Below are positions 57,882-62,241 of a stretch of DNA of 62,241 bases, piece by piece. The position numbers were made by a program, and so were the translations under genes. The notes beneath the pieces are model-generated. The model saw nothing but the letters and a program-made list of their open reading frames with translations, was not told where the DNA came from and searched no databases. The DNA is taken from NCBI GenBank assembly GCA_905194675.1, contig CAJJTG010000009.1:1-62241 (forward strand). Reading direction: 5' to 3'. The stretch is from an uncultured Collinsella sp. (GTDB lineage: Bacteria; Actinomycetota; Coriobacteriia; Coriobacteriales; Coriobacteriaceae). Positions within the stretch are counted from its first letter, which is position 1. The number at the start of each line of letters is the position of its first letter.

Positions 57882-57951
57882 TTTGGGCTGTGGGGCTGCA
57901 TGTGCCTGGGATACAATGAATCTCGCTTTTAGGCGACTGACAGGAGGGTCA

Positions 57952-58800
57952 ATGAGCAAAGCTGATCAACAGTTTGTAACCATGTGCCGCGATATTCTGG
58001 ACCATGGCACCACCACCGAGGGCCAAAAGGTCCGTCCGGTGTGGGAGGACGGCACCCCTGCCTATACCATTAAAAACTTTGGTGTCACGGCACGCTACGA
58101 CCTGCGCGAGGAGTTTCCGGCGCTTACCCTGCGTCGTACGGCCCTCAAATCTGCCATGGATGAGATCCTATGGATCTATCAAAAGAAGTCCAATAACGTG
58201 CATGACCTCAACAGCCATATTTGGGATGAGTGGGCCGACGAGACCGGTTCCATCGGCAAGGCCTACGGGTATCAGATTGGGCAGAAGAGCCATTATGCCG
58301 AGGGCGATTTCGACCAGATGGACCGCGTTCTGTACGACCTTAAGAACACGCCGTACAGCCGCCGCATTATGACGAATACCTATGTGTTTAGCGACCTGTC
58401 CGAGATGCACCTGTATCCGTGCGCCTACAGCGTGACGTATAACGTGACGCAGCGCCCGCAGGATGACAAACCGACGCTCAACATGATTCTCAACCAGCGC
58501 AGCCAGGACATTTTGGCCGCGAACAACTGGAATGTGTGCCAGTACGCCATCTTGCTGATGATGGTCGCGCAATCGGTCGATATGATTCCCGGCGAGCTGC
58601 TGCATGTGATCGCCGATGCCCACATTTACGACCGTCATGTCGATATCGTCCGCGAGCTTATCGAGCGTCCGCAGTTTGCCGCGCCTAAGGTAACGCTTAA
58701 CCCCGATGTACATGACTTCTATGCGTTTACGACCGATGATCTGATCGTCGAGGGCTATGAGCACGGCCCGCAGGTCAAGAACATCCCCATTGCGGTGTAG
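57952..58800 (+). CDS. thyA: Thymidylate synthase
   Basis: 282 aa. It makes dTMP from dUMP using methylene-THF. The active-site region reads MHLYPCAYSVTYNV with the catalytic Cys, in place of the more common LPPCH, and RSQDILAANNWNVCQY is the substrate phosphate loop. The ending NPDVHDFYAFTTDDLIVEGYEHG places it in the branch typified by phage phi3T-type and B. subtilis ThyA. CAGGAGGGTCA precedes ATG 57952; the frame is open upstream with a short Cys-rich stretch (from ATG 57859), which lacks a ribosome site. It directly precedes the DHFR gene. Confidence 0.94.
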   Translation: MSKADQQFVTMCRDILDHGTTTEGQKVRPVWEDGTPAYTIKNFGVTARYDLREEFPALTLRRTALKSAMDEILWIYQKKSNNVHDLNSHIWDEWADETGSIGKAYGYQIGQKSHYAEGDFDQMDRVLYDLKNTPYSRRIMTNTYVFSDLSEMHLYPCAYSVTYNVTQRPQDDKPTLNMILNQRSQDILAANNWNVCQYAILLMMVAQSVDMIPGELLHVIADAHIYDRHVDIVRELIERPQFAAPKVTLNPDVHDFYAFTTDDLIVEGYEHGPQVKNIPIAV

Positions 58801-59328
58801 GTGACGCGCATGACGTGTAAGCTTTCCGCCATTGTCGCCGTGTGTGACGATTGGGGCATTGGGTGCGAGGGTGACATGGTCGTGTCTAATCGCGCCGACA
58901 TGCGTCATTTTGTGGCGCGCACCAAAGGCTGCCCGGTCATTATGGGACGCAAGACGCTGCTGAGTTTTCCCGGCGGGCGTCCGCTCAAGAACCGTCGTAA
59001 TATCGTGCTCACGCGCGATGAGGACTTTGCTGCCGAGGGCGTCGACGTGGTGCATAGCGTCGACGAAGCGCTCACCGCGGTAGCCGATGAGCCCGTTGCG
59101 TGGGTGATCGGTGGCGGTGAGGTGTATCGGCAGTTTTTGCCGCATTGCGCCGAGGCCGAGGTTACGCATGACCATTGCGTGCATGACGTGGATACGTATT
59201 TTCCCGATCTGGATGCCGATCCCGCGTGGGAGATTGCGCGGCGTGGCGGTGTTGCCACGATTGCCTCGGGCGAGGGCGACGAGGGTGTCGATTATGAGTT
59301 CGTAACGTATCGTCGCGTTGAGGCGTAA
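58801..59328 (+). CDS. folA: Dihydrofolate reductase
   Basis: 175 aa. It regenerates THF from DHF, consumed by the thymidylate synthase encoded immediately upstream. Landmarks: AIVAVCDDWGIGCEGDMVVS, the catalytic acid in NRADMRHF, VIMGRKTLLSFPGGRPLKNR (NADPH binding), WVIGGGEVYRQFLP. Start is GTG 58801 or ATG 58810. The C terminus ends YEFVTYRRVEA, as usual. Confidence 0.94.
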   Translation: MTRMTCKLSAIVAVCDDWGIGCEGDMVVSNRADMRHFVARTKGCPVIMGRKTLLSFPGGRPLKNRRNIVLTRDEDFAAEGVDVVHSVDEALTAVADEPVAWVIGGGEVYRQFLPHCAEAEVTHDHCVHDVDTYFPDLDADPAWEIARRGGVATIASGEGDEGVDYEFVTYRRVEA

Positions 59329-59437
59329 ATCGTCCGGCGTGAACGGTATCATCGGATTGTTTGAATGCATGGGGCGGCGCTTAGCGTCGCCTCGTTTGGT
59401 ATAGATGCGCTGTAAAGAAAGGTGCGGGCTGGCTGCT

Positions 59438-60352
59438 ATGACTGATGCCGTTGAGGTGCTGCGAATCGATTCGCTCGAGGACGAGCGGCTTGATGCCTAC
59501 GTGCGACTGACCGAGCGTGAGCTGCGCTGCGTGCTGGAGCCGCAGAAGGGCATTTTTATCGCCGAGAGTGCCAAGGTCATCGAGCGTGCGGTGCGTGCCG
59601 GATACGAGCCGGTGAGCTTTCTTTTGGGTGAACGCTGGCTCGACCAGATGATGCCGCTGTTTGAGCGCTTGGTTGTGCGCGAGGGAGCGGGTCCGGTCCC
59701 GGTGTTCGTGGCCTCGATGGAGCTCATGGAGCAGTTGACGGGCTTTAACGTGACGCGCGGTGCGCTCGCGGCGTTTCGTCGCCCGCGTCAGATTCCGGTC
59801 GATGAGTTCTTGGGTGGCGTTGTCGAGGCGGCGGGGGAGCGCCCTGTGCGCGTGTGCGTGCTCGAGGGCATTGTCGACCACACGAACGTGGGCGCGATTT
59901 TCCGCTCGGCTGCCGCGCTCAATGTCGACGGCATTCTGGTGAGCCCTACGTGCTGCGACCCGCTGTATCGTCGCTCGGCCCGCGTGAGCATGGGCACCGT
60001 GTTTCAAGTGCCGTGGACGCGTATTGGCAGTGAGGCTCGCGTGTGGCCACATGATGGCCTGGCCGCGCTTCATGATGCCGGTTTTTCGTGTGCCGCTATG
60101 GCGTTGACGGATGATTCCGTTTCGCTGGACGATCCTGTGCTGCAGAAGATTGATCGCTTGGCGATTTTTATGGGTACCGAGGGTGCCGGCTTGGGCGCCA
60201 AGACCATTGCCGGCTGCGACCGCGCCGTGCGTATTCCGATGGCGCATGGGGTCGATTCGCTCAACGTGGCCGCGGCAAGTGCTGTTGCCTTTTGGCAGCT
60301 GTGTCCGCATGTGAGCAACGAGTACCACTACCAGCCGGGGCTGTATCACTAG
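59438..60352 (+). CDS. SpoU/TrmH-family RNA 2'-O-methyltransferase
   Basis: 304 aa. An N-terminal L30e-like substrate domain (LEPQKGIFIAESAKVIERAV) precedes the SPOUT methyltransferase fold with motif 1 (VDHTNVGAIFRSAAAL), motif 2 (LAIFMGTEGAGLG) and motif 3 (VRIPMAHGVDSLNVAAASAV), forming the knot that binds SAM. It methylates a ribose in rRNA or tRNA; the exact site is not clear. ATG 59438 is chosen; an upstream ATG 59405 is possible and AAAGG at 59418-59422 sits between them, so the start is uncertain. Confidence 0.9.
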   Translation: MTDAVEVLRIDSLEDERLDAYVRLTERELRCVLEPQKGIFIAESAKVIERAVRAGYEPVSFLLGERWLDQMMPLFERLVVREGAGPVPVFVASMELMEQLTGFNVTRGALAAFRRPRQIPVDEFLGGVVEAAGERPVRVCVLEGIVDHTNVGAIFRSAAALNVDGILVSPTCCDPLYRRSARVSMGTVFQVPWTRIGSEARVWPHDGLAALHDAGFSCAAMALTDDSVSLDDPVLQKIDRLAIFMGTEGAGLGAKTIAGCDRAVRIPMAHGVDSLNVAAASAVAFWQLCPHVSNEYHYQPGLYH

Positions 60353-60477
60353 GCAGATATTTCGCACCGGGCTCTGATTCGGGGTGTATCGGCCGATCCC
60401 GGTCGGTGCTAAGCTGGTATTGGCTTTGGTCTTAAATTGCCGTTTTATTGTTTGACGTACGCTGGTGGGGAGGGCGT

Positions 60478-61827
60478 GTGGCTAAGAAATCTACGGCTAT
60501 CGATGTGACGCAGGGTGTCATTTGGCAGCAGCTGCTTTCGCTGTGCGTCCCTATCTTCTTTAGCTCGTTTTTTCAGCAGGCTTACACGCTTATCGGCACC
60601 TATATCGTCGGTCAGTTTGGCGGCAAGCTTGCGCTTGGCGGCATTCAAGCCACGATGGTGCTCACCGAGCTCTGCATTGGTTTTTGCGTTGGCGTTGGCG
60701 CCGGTTGTGCCGTTATCACGGGTCAGTTTTTTGGCCAGCACGATAGCGAGCGTCTGAGCCGTTCGGTCCATACAGCCATGACGCTTGCTTTGGTGGGCGG
60801 CATCGTCGTTTCCATTCTTGGCATGGTTTTTGTCGAGCCCATGCTGGTGTTGATGAATACGCCGCACGAGCTACTTGCCGAGGGCGTTGCCTATGCTCGC
60901 TGTTATTTTGCCGCGATGGTTGCGGCACTGCTGCTTAATATGGGAACCGCACTGCTGCGTGCCGTGGGGGATACGCGCGGTCCCGCTGTGATCATTGCCT
61001 CTGGCTGCCTTGTTAACGTGGTGCTGGATATCATCTTTGTTGCTGTGTTGCATATGGAGGCGCTGGGCTGCGGCATCGCGGTAGCGCTGACCATTTGCTC
61101 CAATGCAACGATGATCGTGTTGCGCATGATGCGCGCTCCGGGTGCATGGCGTCTTTCGCTGTCTAAGCTCGGCATCGATCGCGGTATTTGTAAGAGTATG
61201 ATCTCGTGCGGTCTGCCACTCGGTTTTCAATCGGCTGCCTATTCGATCTCGAACGTGCTGATCCAGATGTCGGTCAACTCGTTTGGTGCCGATGTCACCA
61301 CGGCATGGGGTCTATCTGGGCGCCTGGATGGCATTATCTGGATGGTGACCGAGGCGCTCGGCGTATCGATCACTACGTTCTCGGCGCAGAACTTTGGCGC
61401 GCGTAATTACGAGCGCATGCGCAAGGGCTACCACACGTCGCTCGTGCTTTCGTTTGCGCTGATCGGTGGCCTCTCTGCCGTGCTGATGGTGTTCTCGGGC
61501 CCGTTGTCGCGTCTGTTTGTCGACGATGCTTCGATTTCGGCGTACACCACGACGATTCTTCATTTCATCGCGCCGTTCTACGCGATCTTCTCGATTATCG
61601 AAAATGCGTCGGGCTCCATTCGCGGCGCCAGCGTGAGCTTGCAGCCCATGCTGCTCACGATTTTTGGCACCGTCGTGCTCAGGGTGATCTGGGTGTTTGC
61701 GATTATGCCGTTCGATCCGTCGCTTGAGCACCTGCTGCTGGTTTACCCCGTAACCTGGCTCATCACGGCCACGATGTTTACCATCTACCACCACAGCGGC
61801 AACTGGCTCGGCCGCGCCACCGCCTAA
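60478..61827 (+). CDS. MATE-family multidrug efflux transporter
   Basis: 449 aa, twelve membrane helices in two halves (VIWQQLLSLCVPIFFSSFFQ, and ICKSMISCGLPLGFQSAAYS). PVLIGMATE-like features include QQAYTLIGTYIVGQFGG and ALLRAVGDTRGP. It probably exports a drug or metabolite with sodium or proton exchange. GGGGAGG precedes GTG 60478 by about four bases; TTG 60448 further up is less likely. It ends at a convergent terminator. Confidence 0.93.
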   Translation: MAKKSTAIDVTQGVIWQQLLSLCVPIFFSSFFQQAYTLIGTYIVGQFGGKLALGGIQATMVLTELCIGFCVGVGAGCAVITGQFFGQHDSERLSRSVHTAMTLALVGGIVVSILGMVFVEPMLVLMNTPHELLAEGVAYARCYFAAMVAALLLNMGTALLRAVGDTRGPAVIIASGCLVNVVLDIIFVAVLHMEALGCGIAVALTICSNATMIVLRMMRAPGAWRLSLSKLGIDRGICKSMISCGLPLGFQSAAYSISNVLIQMSVNSFGADVTTAWGLSGRLDGIIWMVTEALGVSITTFSAQNFGARNYERMRKGYHTSLVLSFALIGGLSAVLMVFSGPLSRLFVDDASISAYTTTILHFIAPFYAIFSIIENASGSIRGASVSLQPMLLTIFGTVVLRVIWVFAIMPFDPSLEHLLLVYPVTWLITATMFTIYHHSGNWLGRATA

Positions 61828-61860
61828 TGATCCGTTTTCCTCCGTCCCCTTCGGATCATT
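61826..61860. terminator. Convergent terminator between MATE gene and cobO-like gene
   Basis: AATGATCCG (61826-61834) pairs with CGGATCATT (61852-61860), loop 17 bases. It overlaps the stop codon region of the transporter gene and abuts the end of the gene on the other strand. Confidence 0.6.
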
Positions 61861-62241
61861 TAGTATTCGATGCCTTGGCGGGCTAGGAGGCCTTCGTCGA
61901 AGTAGTGTTTGACGGGGCGCATTTCGGTAACTAGGTCGGCAAGGTCGGCGAGGGGCAGCAGGCCGCGGCCGGTGAGCACGAGCTCCGTGGTGGTTGGTTT
62001 CATCGCGATCAACGCTTCGACATCTTCGCGCGTCACAAAGCCCCGTCGCATGGCCTCGCCGAGTTCATCCAAAATCAGAACGTCGACCTGTGATATCTGC
62101 TCGCGCGCCAGCTCCATGATCTGTGCGGCGCAAGCCTCGGGCGTGTCGCGGTCGGCCTGTACAATTCGTAGCCCTAGGCGTGGTGCGGCATCGTGTTCGG
62201 CGCAGTGCAGCTTCTTGGCAAACTGAAGCATGAGCACGTTA
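61860..62241 (-). CDS. cobO: Corrinoid adenosyltransferase, partial (CobO/BtuR type)
   Basis: At least 126 aa remain; the 5' end runs past the window, since NVLMLQFAKK continues upstream. Landmarks of the CobA/CobO/BtuR family: VDVLILDELGEAMRRGFV (the conserved LDE), TTTELVLTGRGLLPLADLAD and the closing LVTEMRPVKHYFDEGLLARQGIEY. It adds the adenosyl group of ATP to cob(I)alamin or its precursors. The P-loop (GxGKGKT) should lie outside the window. Its 3' end meets the terminator hairpin. Confidence 0.9.
   Translation of the reverse strand, partial: NVLMLQFAKKLHCAEHDAAPRLGLRIVQADRDTPEACAAQIMELAREQISQVDVLILDELGEAMRRGFVTREDVEALIAMKPTTTELVLTGRGLLPLADLADLVTEMRPVKHYFDEGLLARQGIEY

Noticed and set aside
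57859..57951. 31-residue Cys-rich N-terminal extension of ThyA
   Set aside because: The internal ATG 57952 has a much stronger ribosome site and the extension crosses the operator-like palindromes.
57382..57951. Long plus-strand frame antisense to the DUF134 gene, open into thyA
   Set aside because: It is antisense to a clear gene and only by chance in frame with thyA.
1..62241. CRISPR array, prophage or rRNA operon
   Set aside because: No regularly spaced direct repeats, phage structural genes or rRNA sequence were seen on reading.

Overview
The window looks like a chromosomal segment of a high-GC Gram-positive gut bacterium of the class Coriobacteriia, most likely Collinsella or a close relative. 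This is inferred from the GC-rich codon use of the housekeeping genes, the strong AAGGAG-type ribosome sites, frequent GTG/TTG starts, and conserved blocks such as rimP-nusA-infB-rbfA-nrnA-truB-ribF-dnaG-rpoD and recG-rsmD-coaD-...-rpmF-plsX-acpP-rnc-smc-ftsY-ffh. No species can be proved from the sequence alone.

Region 1 (1-7284) is the end of a surface-polysaccharide cluster on the + strand: the tail of a dTDP-4-dehydrorhamnose reductase, an acetyltransferase-glycosyltransferase fusion joined through a G9 tract, a Wzy-like polymerase, a Wzx-like flippase, a pyruvyl transferase-family protein, a GT2 glycosyltransferase and a short-chain dehydrogenase. A secreted transglutaminase-like protein with four Ig-like repeats follows on the - strand (7320-9935).

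Region 2 (about 10.1-22.6 kb) is an AT-rich accessory island. It has a truncated IS256-type transposase at its left edge and a truncated GH32 glycosidase tail at its right edge. Inside are (i) an apparent operon of a TPR/3-TM protein, a metallophosphoesterase-NTPase protein of 1007 aa and a PP2C phosphatase; (ii) an AAA+ ATPase / subtilisin-like protease pair matching the known anti-phage system ietAS; (iii) two tiny, very basic peptides with strong ribosome sites and structured downstream RNA; (iv) an SMC-like ATPase plus a TOPRIM (RloB/AbiLii-like) protein behind a perfect 22-bp-arm palindrome. This is a defence island, and group (i) is the best candidate for an undescribed system.

Region 3 (22.6-62.2 kb) is core chromosome: a PLP enzyme, a ModE-like regulator, guaB, leuS with a long foldable leader, a lipoprotein, the nusA-infB operon with an intrinsic terminator between its promoter and rimP, DNA primase and the primary sigma factor, tRNA-Asn(GUU), an Asp23 protein and FakA-like kinase, recG through ffh (DNA repair, CoA and lipid synthesis, ribosomal protein L32, RNase III, SMC, and the SRP pair FtsY/Ffh), a DUF134-NifX-like metal-cluster regulator, thyA-folA, an rRNA methyltransferase, a MATE exporter and a partial corrinoid adenosyltransferase. 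Several intergenic palindromes and repeat elements separate these units.
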